Below, piece after piece: positions 1 through 4,434 of a stretch of DNA of 6,629 nt. The notes beneath the pieces were generated by a model, which ran no database searches, was not told the origin of the DNA, and saw nothing but the letters and a program-made list of their open reading frames with translations. Each line of letters opens with the position of its first letter. Positions within the stretch are counted from its first letter, which is position 1. The stretch covers positions 1 through 6,629 of the forward strand of contig JAEZZU010000076.1 of assembly GCA_023418355.1 (NCBI GenBank). The letters are read 5' to 3'. The DNA is from Pseudomonadota bacterium (GTDB lineage Bacteria; Pseudomonadota; Gammaproteobacteria; Burkholderiales; Burkholderiaceae_C). A program made the translations under genes and the position numbers.

Positions 1-245
1 GCCAAGGCGCCATCAGCAGTTTGCAGCAAAGAGATGCCGTTCTGGGTGTTTTTCTGGGCAACCTTCATCCCAGACGTTTGAGCATTCAGACGGGTTGCCA
101 TCTGCAGGCCGGCTGCATCGTCTTGCGACGAGTTGATTCGGTAGCCGGTACCCAGTTTGGTCATGGAAGAAGACAGGGCCTTGTTGGTAGAACCCAGAGA
201 GTTTTGTGTGCTCAGCGAAGCGGCGTTGGTGTGCAAGCTCAACAT
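1..245 (-). CDS. fliC: Flagellin, N-terminal part (gene runs off the left edge)
   Basis: The filament subunit of the flagellum, exported by the flagellar type III system and polymerised outside the cell. Eighty-one codons are visible from ATG at 245. The translation begins MLSLHTNAASLSTQNSLG and contains RINSSQDDAAGLQ at residues 36-48, the conserved N-terminal D0/D1 coiled-coil segment of flagellins. The start is supported by AGGAG at 259-255 on the minus strand, 9 nt before the ATG. The usual opening (M-A-x-x-I-N-T-N) is replaced by MLSLHTN, so a secondary or lateral flagellin is possible. The conserved C-terminal D0 half lies outside the window, so the length and full identity cannot be judged. 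The nearest gene upstream on the same strand, the GNAT gene, is unrelated in function. Confidence 0.92.
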   Translation of the reverse strand, partial: MLSLHTNAASLSTQNSLGSTNKALSSSMTKLGTGYRINSSQDDAAGLQMATRLNAQTSGMKVAQKNTQNGISLLQTADGAL

Positions 246-382
246 GGTGAGAAGCTCCTAAAAACAGTGTTTTTGATACAAACCGAACGCCACTTTGGCG
301 CTCTTGCTGTTCTTAGGCGACGCGTTGCAACAAAGAATTAAGCTGGGTAGTTAAAAGTTTGTAACTCTTTGCAGACTGCGCC
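246..382 (-). promoter_or_regulatory. Flagellin leader region with two small hairpins
   Basis: This is the 137-nt gap between the GNAT stop and the flagellin start, presumably the flagellin 5' leader and promoter. Two short perfect inverted repeats sit near the ribosome site. One pairs 260-265 with 269-274 (AAAAAC/GTTTTT, 3-nt loop) directly beside the AGGAG. The other pairs 288-292 with 296-300 (CGCCA/TGGCG, 3-nt loop). They could modulate translation or mRNA stability, but that is inference. No convincing FliA-type promoter (TAAAGTTT-N11-GCCGATAA) was found on this strand. The best -35-like string, CAAACTTT, has no matching -10 at the right distance. Confidence 0.35.
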
Positions 383-390
383 TCAGTCAA
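367..390. repeat. Short repeated motif, copy 1 (partner at 4397-4421)
   Basis: The blocks CTTTG, CAGACTGCGC and CAGTCAA occur here in the same order as at 4397-4421, differing only by 2-nt and 1-nt length changes between blocks. The core is an inverted repeat, GACTG (374-378) and CAGTC (384-388). This copy overlaps the last codons and the stop of the GNAT gene. Its function is unknown. It may be a protein-binding site or a small interspersed repeat, and with only two copies chance resemblance cannot be excluded. Confidence 0.35.
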
Positions 391-880
391 TCTCTGCCTT
401 GAGATAGTGCGCCCCGGCAATTGGGTTGTAGTAGTAGGGCTCGGTGCTTTCAAAGCCCAGGTCGGTATAGAGATTGCGCGCGGCTTCCATGTCGTCCAGC
501 GTGTCCAGCAGCACGCAGCTGTAGCCGCCTTGGCGGGCGGCGTCCAGCGTGGCTTCGGCCAGCTGGCGGCCTATGCCAAAGCCGCGAAAAGCCTTGCGCA
601 CAAACAGGCGTTTCATTTCTGCGGCGTTGGGAATGTCTACGTTGTCCAGCGGGCGCAGCGCGCAGCAGCCTGCGGGGTTGCCGTCCACATAGGCCAGCAG
701 CAGGGCGCCACGTGGGGCGGCATAGTCACCGGGCAGCTGGGCCAGCTCTGTCTCAAAGTTCTGAAAGGACAAGTCCACGTCCAGACTTTCGGCGTATTCC
801 CGAAACAGTTGGGCGGTCTGGTGAATCTCTTCGGCGGAGGTGGCGATGCTGATCACCACACAGGGCTGTTCTACAGTCAA
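383..880 (-). CDS. GNAT family N-acetyltransferase
   Basis: A predicted cytoplasmic acetyltransferase that moves an acetyl group from acetyl-CoA to an unidentified amine. The 165 residues cover a full single GNAT domain. Motif A is seen as R99-G-F-G-I-G104, the pyrophosphate-binding loop, preceded by the strand EMKRLFV at 88-94. A C-terminal NLYTDLGF segment and a tyrosine-rich YYY follow, as in many GNAT proteins. The start used is TTG at 880 because no in-frame ATG lies nearby and a stop (TGA) closes the frame upstream. Its ribosome site is weak, and GTG at 859 or 856 is a reasonable alternative. It lies 66 nt after the cytochrome b561 gene on the same strand and could be co-transcribed with it, though nothing links the functions. 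The substrate cannot be predicted from the sequence. Confidence 0.85.
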   Translation of the reverse strand: MTVEQPCVVISIATSAEEIHQTAQLFREYAESLDVDLSFQNFETELAQLPGDYAAPRGALLLAYVDGNPAGCCALRPLDNVDIPNAAEMKRLFVRKAFRGFGIGRQLAEATLDAARQGGYSCVLLDTLDDMEAARNLYTDLGFESTEPYYYNPIAGAHYLKAEID

Positions 881-897
881 AGCGCGTGCAGGGATGG

Positions 898-940
898 AAA
901 AAACGAAGCGTCAGTGTAGCCCCATGCGCGCAGCAGGGGC
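898..940 (-). terminator. Weak candidate terminator after cytochrome b561 gene
   Basis: On the minus strand a 5-bp GC-only stem (GCCCC at 919-923 with GGGGC at 936-940, enclosing the palindrome TGCGCGCA) is followed about 15 nt later by a run of T residues (A-run at 898-903 on the plus strand). The T-run is too far from the stem for a classic intrinsic terminator, so read-through into the GNAT gene is quite possible. Confidence 0.2.
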
Positions 941-946
941 ATAGGG

Positions 947-1633
947 TTAAAACGATGTGGCACGGGTCCAGACCCAGTACGCCATGACGGCGCAGGCCGC
1001 TGCAAAAAACAGGGCAGGCACCACGGCGCGCCAGCCGTCGCGGCTGGGGGGAAGGACGGCGGGCAGGCCAGTTTTGTCACCATGCAGCATGGCGGGCACC
1101 AGCTTTTCCTTGCACACCAGGCTGTACCAGGCAATGGCGGCGATGTGCAGACCAATGATGGCGTACAGCAGCCACTGGCCCCAGGTCTTGTGCCAGGTGG
1201 TGGCCCAGGCAATGGTGTCGCCCGAGACATAGCGCACCAGCGAGCCTGCAAAGGCAATTTCATCGTCGCTGATGAGCCCCGTGCCAACCTGCAGGCCAAT
1301 GACCAGCAGCATGGCCATGACGGACAGCGCCCCCAGCGGGTTGTGCCCGGCCTTGTCTGCCGCGGTGCCCTGCCCCTTCAGATAGCGCAGCAGCCGCGCA
1401 GGGCCGGGAATGAAGGTGGCAAAGCGCGACCAGTAGCCGCCCGCAAAGCCCCAGAGCACCCGAAACAGCAGCAGGCCCAGCACCAGATGGCCCAGGCGCA
1501 GGTGCCATTCCATGGCGTTGCCGCCTGTTTTGGCGGTGATGACCAGGCCAATGATGCTGGCGACCAGCAGCCAGTGAAACAGTCGGGTGGGGATATCCCA
1601 GATACGGAGGCGAGCGGTGTCGGATGTGCGCAT
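947..1633 (-). CDS. Cytochrome b561-type di-haem membrane protein
   Basis: A predicted inner-membrane cytochrome b of the Ni-hydrogenase cytochrome b/b561 group, which passes electrons between the quinone pool and a periplasmic c-type partner. The 228 residues carry four main hydrophobic segments, near 18-35, 46-62, 100-121 and 152-173. Candidate haem-ligand histidines lie in or beside them: H20 (LFHWLL), H44 and H49 (WHLRLGH), and H148 and H163 (WHKTW, GLHIAA). The motif GHNPLGALSV at 96-105 is typical of the group. A C-terminal hydrophobic stretch (about 200-222) may be a fifth helix. The start is ATG at 1633, which gives the expected family N-terminus (RIWDIPTRLFHW). The open frame continues upstream to 1744, but that extension is polar and atypical. 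No strong ribosome site is visible. It is divergent to the cytochrome c' gene, a likely redox partner (inference). Confidence 0.9.
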   Translation of the reverse strand: MRTSDTARLRIWDIPTRLFHWLLVASIIGLVITAKTGGNAMEWHLRLGHLVLGLLLFRVLWGFAGGYWSRFATFIPGPARLLRYLKGQGTAADKAGHNPLGALSVMAMLLVIGLQVGTGLISDDEIAFAGSLVRYVSGDTIAWATTWHKTWGQWLLYAIIGLHIAAIAWYSLVCKEKLVPAMLHGDKTGLPAVLPPSRDGWRAVVPALFFAAACAVMAYWVWTRATSF

Positions 1634-1779
1634 GGGGTGAATGTAGATGCTGGATGGGTGCAGTTGCTGCGGTGCGTCAAGGAACGGGCATTCCGTTTGG
1701 GGAACCTGGCGCACGCGGCGATACTCCTGCCTGCGAAGGCACATTGTTGTTTGTTTTATAGCAAGAAAGGAAGATCCCC
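1634..1779. promoter_or_regulatory. Divergent control region between cytochrome b561 and cytochrome c' genes
   Basis: This 146-bp gap must hold both promoters. It contains GGAA (1681-1684), TTCC (1691-1694) and GGAA (1701-1704), three half-site-like words spaced exactly 10 bp apart, so they would lie on one face of the helix. The cytochrome c' side has a TTTATA -10-like string at 1755-1760 with no good -35, and a clear ribosome site AAGGAAG at 1767-1773, 6 nt before its ATG. The cytochrome b side shows no clear ribosome site. Which regulator acts here is unknown. Confidence 0.4.
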
Positions 1780-2241
1780 ATGCGATTGAAGTCCCTGTCT
1801 ACTGCAGTGCTGGCTGTGTCCGCAGCGCTGGCTGCGCTGTCTGCTTCGGCCGATACCCTGAAGTTTGCCAAGGCAGAAGATGCCATCAAGTATCGCCAGA
1901 GCGCACTGTTCCTGATGGGGCAGCACTTCAGCAGCCTGGGCGCCATGGCCAATGGCCGTGCGGAATTCAATGCCGATGTGGCCAAGCAAAACGCGCAAGT
2001 GCTGCAGACGCTGGCTGCGCTGCCATGGCAGGCTTTTGGCGCAGGCACAGAAGGCGGCAAGGCCAAGCCAGAGATCTGGAAGGAAAAGGCCAAGTTTGAC
2101 GAAGCTGCCCAGAACTACGAAACCGAAATGGGCAAGCTGGTGGCTGCCGCCAAGACGGGTGATCTGGCACAGCTGAAGTCCGCTTTTGGCCCCGCGGCAC
2201 AGACCTGCAAGGCCTGCCACGACGCCTTCCGCAACCGTTGA
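1780..2241 (+). CDS. Cytochrome c' (periplasmic, class II c-type)
   Basis: A periplasmic four-helix-bundle cytochrome with a five-coordinate haem. The family binds NO (and CO) and is thought to help with nitric-oxide tolerance or denitrification. The 153 residues start with a Sec signal peptide, a charged MRLKS followed by an Ala/Leu stretch, probably cut after ASA at 24. The haem site is C143-K-A-C-H147 close to the C-terminus, with R151 four residues later, as is characteristic of cytochrome c'. The first mature helix, EDAIKYRQSAL, puts L43 at the distal-face leucine position described for Alcaligenes/Achromobacter cytochrome c'. The internal LPWQAFGAGTEGG is also typical. A strong ribosome site (AAGGAAG, 1767-1773) fixes the start. 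Its divergent neighbour is a b-type cytochrome that may reduce it. Confidence 0.94.
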   Translation: MRLKSLSTAVLAVSAALAALSASADTLKFAKAEDAIKYRQSALFLMGQHFSSLGAMANGRAEFNADVAKQNAQVLQTLAALPWQAFGAGTEGGKAKPEIWKEKAKFDEAAQNYETEMGKLVAAAKTGDLAQLKSAFGPAAQTCKACHDAFRNR

Positions 2242-2251
2242 TGTGCCGCGC

Positions 2252-2267
2252 TGAAAAGCGCTTTTCA
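2252..2267. repeat. 16-bp perfect palindrome after cytochrome c' stop
   Basis: TGAAAAGCGCTTTTCA, ten nucleotides beyond the cytochrome c' stop codon. The RNA could form only a short A/U-rich stem around GCGC, so it is weak as a terminator alone. It lies 8 bp upstream of the large bidirectional hairpin and may be an accessory part of it or a protein-binding site. Confidence 0.4.
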
Positions 2268-2275
2268 TAAAAAGT

Positions 2276-2362
2276 AGAGCTGCCAGCGCTTGTGTTTCAT
2301 AGGTTTCAGTATCAAAAGATATGGAAACCTTGAAATTTCAAGCGCTGGCAGCTCTCTTTTTT
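2276..2362. terminator. Bidirectional terminator formed by a long nested hairpin (repeat copy 1)
   Basis: The outer arms, 2276-2292 and 2339-2355, are a perfect 17-bp inverted repeat (left arm AGAGCTGCCAGCGCTTG). Inside, 2295-2299 pairs with 2331-2335, 2301-2307 with 2324-2330, and 2310-2313 with 2318-2321 around an AAAA loop, so nearly all of the 80 nt is paired. The plus strand continues with CTTTTTT (2356-2362), and the minus strand leaves the hairpin into ACTTTTT. It lies between the convergent cytochrome c' and thioredoxin genes, ending 14 nt from the latter's stop, so it should stop transcription both ways. Its sequence is clearly related to 6423-6502, so it also belongs to a repeat family. 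Confidence 0.85.
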
Positions 2363-2376
2363 GGGTGTTCTATAGC

Positions 2377-2880
2377 TCAGGCTTCGGCCAGCAGCTTTTC
2401 AATCAGCTGGTGCAGCTCTGCAAAGTCGGGCTGGCCGACATAGGTTTTCACAATCTCGCCGCGCTTGTTGACGATGTAGGTGGTGGGGGTGAGCTTCACA
2501 TCGCCCCAGGCCTTGGCAACGGCACCGGTGTTGTCGATGGCTACCTGAAACGGCAGCTGGCGCGACTGGGCAAAGTTCAGCACATAGCTGGGCGGGTCGT
2601 AGCTCATGGCCACGGCCAGCGTGTCGTAGCCATGGTCCTTGTACTTGTTGTAGGTGGCTATGATTTCTGGCATCTCCGCCACGCAGGTGGTGCAGCTCGT
2701 AGCCCAGAAGTTCACCAGCGTGACCTTGCCGTGCAGGTCCTGCGTGGTCTTGCTGGAGCCGTCCAGCAGCACAAACTGGGACTGCGGAGCCGCCTGCGCG
2801 CCTTCGCCGAAATACACGTAAGCACCCAGACCCGCAAAGGCTGCAAGCGCCACGCCTGCCACGATGTGTTTGATTGCCAT
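2377..2880 (-). CDS. TlpA/ResA-like membrane-anchored thioredoxin
   Basis: A thiol-disulfide oxidoreductase acting on the periplasmic side of the inner membrane. Relatives reduce apocytochrome c cysteines or other secreted thiols, but the substrate here is unknown. Of 167 residues, 1-24 form an uncleaved signal anchor (MAIKH followed by a hydrophobic Ala/Val/Leu run), and the rest is a thioredoxin fold of the AhpC-TSA/Redoxin type. The active site is C63-T-T-C66 in NFWATSCTTCVAEMP, and P132 in LTPTTYIV is the cis-proline loop. The Cys-Thr-Thr-Cys dipeptide differs from the Cys-Pro-Pro-Cys common in TlpA and should shift the redox potential (inference). The start is ATG at 2880 with only a weak ribosome site. 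Two haem proteins nearby make a link with cytochrome c maturation possible but unproven. Confidence 0.9.
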   Translation of the reverse strand: MAIKHIVAGVALAAFAGLGAYVYFGEGAQAAPQSQFVLLDGSSKTTQDLHGKVTLVNFWATSCTTCVAEMPEIIATYNKYKDHGYDTLAVAMSYDPPSYVLNFAQSRQLPFQVAIDNTGAVAKAWGDVKLTPTTYIVNKRGEIVKTYVGQPDFAELHQLIEKLLAEA

Positions 2881-2995
2881 AGCGATCTATTGTGCCAACT
2901 TGCCGTGCAGGCCGCGCGCAAAGTCGGGCAAAGTGCGGGTCTATGTGGATGCTGTTTGCGCTTAGGTCCGGGGAGCGGCTGCCGATAATGCAGAC
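2881..2995. promoter_or_regulatory. Divergent promoter region of thioredoxin and lipoprotein genes, with FliA-like -10 box
   Basis: This 115-bp gap must carry two divergent promoters. GCCGATAA at 2981-2988 is an exact copy of the sigma28 (FliA) -10 consensus and also contains GATAAT (2984-2989), a good sigma70 -10. Either would place transcription start at or next to the lipoprotein ATG at 2996, implying a leaderless or nearly leaderless message. The -35 side is poor: TTAGGTCC at 2962-2969 matches TAAAGTTT at four of eight positions. On the thioredoxin side no confident promoter was found. Confidence 0.35.
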
Positions 2996-3568
2996 ATGAC
3001 CAAGCTCCAGACCTTGACGCGATACATGGCCGCCGGCTGCACGATGCTGCTCGTGAGCGCCTGCAGCAACCCCGAGCCCGAACTGACGTGGCAGCCCGTG
3101 TCACTCGATGAGGCGGGGCTGGAGATGCAGTTCCCCTGCGAGCCCCAGTTCGCGAAAACGCCGGTGGACTTTGGCATGGACATTGGCAGCGTGCCGGTCA
3201 GCATGGCGGGCTGCGATGCGGTGGATTCCACTTTCGCCATGTCCCACTGGCTGATCGATGACCCAGATCGCGCCGATGAGGCGCTGGCCTTCTGGCAGGC
3301 TGCCACCCTTACGCAGTTCAAGGCGGTGGATGGCGAAGGCAAGAAAAGCGGTGCGCCGTTTGTGCCTGCAGGGGCCATGGATTTGCCGCGTTCCATTCTG
3401 GCTTCGGTCGAAGGTGTAGGCCGTGCGGGCTGGACCGTGACTACGCACGGCGTCTGGTTTGCGCGGCAGGAGGGCGACAAGGCGCGCATCTTTCACGCCG
3501 TGGTCTATGCGCCCAAGGCCTACCACCAGAACGCCCAGACGTTTTTTGACAGCATCGTGCTGAAATAG
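2996..3568 (+). CDS. Predicted lipoprotein of unknown function
   Basis: I do not recognise the family. The 190 residues begin with a lipoprotein signal peptide: a short basic start, a hydrophobic core and a lipobox V20-S-A-C23, so the mature protein should carry lipid on C23. Residue S24 rather than Asp at +2 favours sorting to the outer membrane in the Enterobacteria rule, which may not apply here. The body includes LEMQFPCEPQF (about 42-52), a further Cys in MAGCD and a C-terminal FFDSIVLK. The F-P-x-x-P pattern near the start and F-D-S-I at the end recall small exported proteins of unknown role, but no named domain can be claimed. No Shine-Dalgarno is visible close to the ATG, in keeping with possible leaderless translation. 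The PTS operon follows 91 nt later. Confidence 0.82.
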   Translation: MTKLQTLTRYMAAGCTMLLVSACSNPEPELTWQPVSLDEAGLEMQFPCEPQFAKTPVDFGMDIGSVPVSMAGCDAVDSTFAMSHWLIDDPDRADEALAFWQAATLTQFKAVDGEGKKSGAPFVPAGAMDLPRSILASVEGVGRAGWTVTTHGVWFARQEGDKARIFHAVVYAPKAYHQNAQTFFDSIVLK

Positions 3569-3659
3569 GGCACAGTGCCTGCGTCATGTCTGACGTGCAG
3601 CAGCGCAGCGATGCCCGCAGGGGGCTCGGGTGCTGGCGTCATAATAGATAGGAATTCTT
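3569..3659 (+). promoter_or_regulatory. Likely promoter region of the PTS operon
   Basis: This is the 91-nt gap before the EIIA gene. CATAAT at 3640-3645 is a plausible -10 with no clear -35 at 16-18 nt. AGGA at 3650-3653 is the EIIA ribosome site, 6 nt before ATG 3660. A 5-bp hairpin, CGTCA (3582-3586) with TGACG (3591-3595), lies shortly after the lipoprotein stop but has no T-tract, so no terminator is identified and read-through from the lipoprotein gene is possible. The word GCGTCAT occurs twice, at 3581-3587 and 3637-3643. Confidence 0.4.
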
Positions 3660-4085
3660 ATGTCTGGCACCGCAAATCACATTCTGTTAATCGCCCACGC
3701 ACCGCTGGCACAGGCACTGCGGGACTGCGCCGTCCACGTGTTTGCCGACTGCGTGAGCGACATCAGCGTGCTGGACGTTCCCCCCGATGAAGCCCCGGAA
3801 ACCACACTGGCCACGGCACGTGCCCTGCTGGCGCAAAGCGGTGCCGAGCGCACGCTGGTGCTGTCGGACGTGCTGGGTGCCACGCCAAGCAATGTGGCGC
3901 ACCGGCTGGTAGAAGGCACGGCCGCCTGCCTGCTGGTGGGCGTGAACCTGCCCATGCTGCTGCGTGCCATCTGCTACCGCCATGAACCGCTGGCACAGCA
4001 GGCGCAGCGCGCCCTGTCGGGCGGCCAGCAGGGCATGCTGCAGACGGGCGGGGCTGCATCGAACCAACCAACTTCTCAGAATTAA
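3660..4085 (+). CDS. PTS EIIA component, mannose type
   Basis: A cytoplasmic phosphocarrier that takes phosphate from HPr. The 141 residues start with the Man-type EIIA active-site strand ILLIAHAPLA, in which H13 is the predicted phosphorylated histidine. The second hallmark loop, D70-V-L-G-A-T-P-S-N78, follows, along with a final hydrophobic strand (ACLLVGVNLPMLLRAI). After residue 120 there is a Gln/Gly/Ser-rich tail that looks disordered. There is no fused or adjacent IIB, IIC or IID, so in Burkholderiales this protein is thought to be regulatory rather than part of a sugar importer. The start ATG is supported by AGGA at 3650-3653. Its TAA ends 1 nt before the ptsH start, which argues for translational coupling. 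Confidence 0.92.
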   Translation: MSGTANHILLIAHAPLAQALRDCAVHVFADCVSDISVLDVPPDEAPETTLATARALLAQSGAERTLVLSDVLGATPSNVAHRLVEGTAACLLVGVNLPMLLRAICYRHEPLAQQAQRALSGGQQGMLQTGGAASNQPTSQN

Positions 4086-4086
4086 C

Positions 4087-4356
4087 ATGGTCAAGACCGA
4101 GATCACTATCAGCAACAAACTGGGCTTGCATGCGCGTGCCTCCGCCAAGCTGACCAAGCTGGCAGCGAGCTTCCCCTGCGATGTGTGGATGAGCAAGGGC
4201 GACCGCCGCATCAACGCCAAGAGCATCATGGGCGTCATGATGCTGGCTGCTGGCATGGGCTCGGTGGTGGTGCTGGAAACCGATGGGCCTCAGGAGCAGG
4301 AAGCGCTGGATGCGCTGGTGACATTGATCAACGACAAGTTTGGTGAAGACCAGTAA
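4087..4356 (+). CDS. ptsH: HPr phosphocarrier protein
   Basis: Carries phosphate from EI to EIIA in the cytoplasm. The 89 residues match the usual HPr length. H15 in GLHARASAK is the phosphorylated histidine and R17 the supporting arginine. S46 in NAKSIMGVM is the regulatory serine that HPr kinase/phosphorylase would modify. Position 18 is Ala where enteric HPr has Pro; from memory Burkholderiales HPr commonly shows this. The start is ATG at 4087, giving the canonical short N-terminus; the frame is open upstream to 3964 but overlaps EIIA. No Shine-Dalgarno is recognisable in the last codons of EIIA, so initiation probably depends on ribosomes ending there. The next gene is ptsI, 78 nt downstream. 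Confidence 0.96.
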   Translation: MVKTEITISNKLGLHARASAKLTKLAASFPCDVWMSKGDRRINAKSIMGVMMLAAGMGSVVVLETDGPQEQEALDALVTLINDKFGEDQ

Positions 4357-4396
4357 CAATCGCTGAGCAGTTTGTTTGGGGCGGTCCGACACCTAG

Positions 4397-4421
4397 CTTT
4401 GTGCAGACTGCGCGCAGTCAA
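4397..4421. repeat. Short repeated motif, copy 2, with 14-bp palindrome before ptsI
   Basis: This copy has the same CTTTG / CAGACTGCGC / CAGTCAA blocks as 367-390. Here the inverted repeat is perfect, GACTGCGCGCAGTC at 4406-4419, and ends 4 nt before the ptsI ribosome site AAGGA (4423-4427). In RNA a 5-bp stem with a CGCG loop could form next to the ribosome site. In DNA it is a symmetric protein-binding candidate. No regulator can be named. Confidence 0.4.
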
Positions 4422-4434
4422 GAAGGACCAGGAC

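Noticed and set aside
407..919. 170-codon plus-strand frame opposite the GNAT gene, and a similar one at 21-341 opposite flagellin
   Set aside because: Both are shadows of recognised minus-strand genes and show no family features of their own.
1634..1744. N-terminal extension of cytochrome b561 to a start at 1744
   Set aside because: The extra 37 residues are polar and unlike family members, and would place the start close to the cytochrome c' ribosome site. ATG 1633 gives the expected N-terminus.
1751..1764. FNR/DNR-like site TTGTT-TTAT-AGCAA before the cytochrome c' gene
   Set aside because: Eight of ten positions match, but it is centred only about 22 bp upstream of the ATG. An activator there would put the transcription start inside the gene, so the geometry is wrong for activation.
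1082..1789. 235-codon plus-strand frame opposite the cytochrome b561 gene
   Set aside because: Antisense to a gene with clear helices and haem histidines; the translation is Gln/Gly/Ala-rich with no recognisable fold and would run across the divergent promoter region.
2881..2905. Sigma54-like TGGCAC...GCT upstream of the thioredoxin gene (minus strand)
   Set aside because: The GG-to-GC spacing is one base off the strict -24/-12 requirement and the -12 element lacks TTGC.
4372..4434. Upstream in-frame ATG at 4372 for ptsI
   Set aside because: No ribosome site there and the added 21 residues do not fit enzyme I, whereas ATG 4435 has AAGGA at the right distance.
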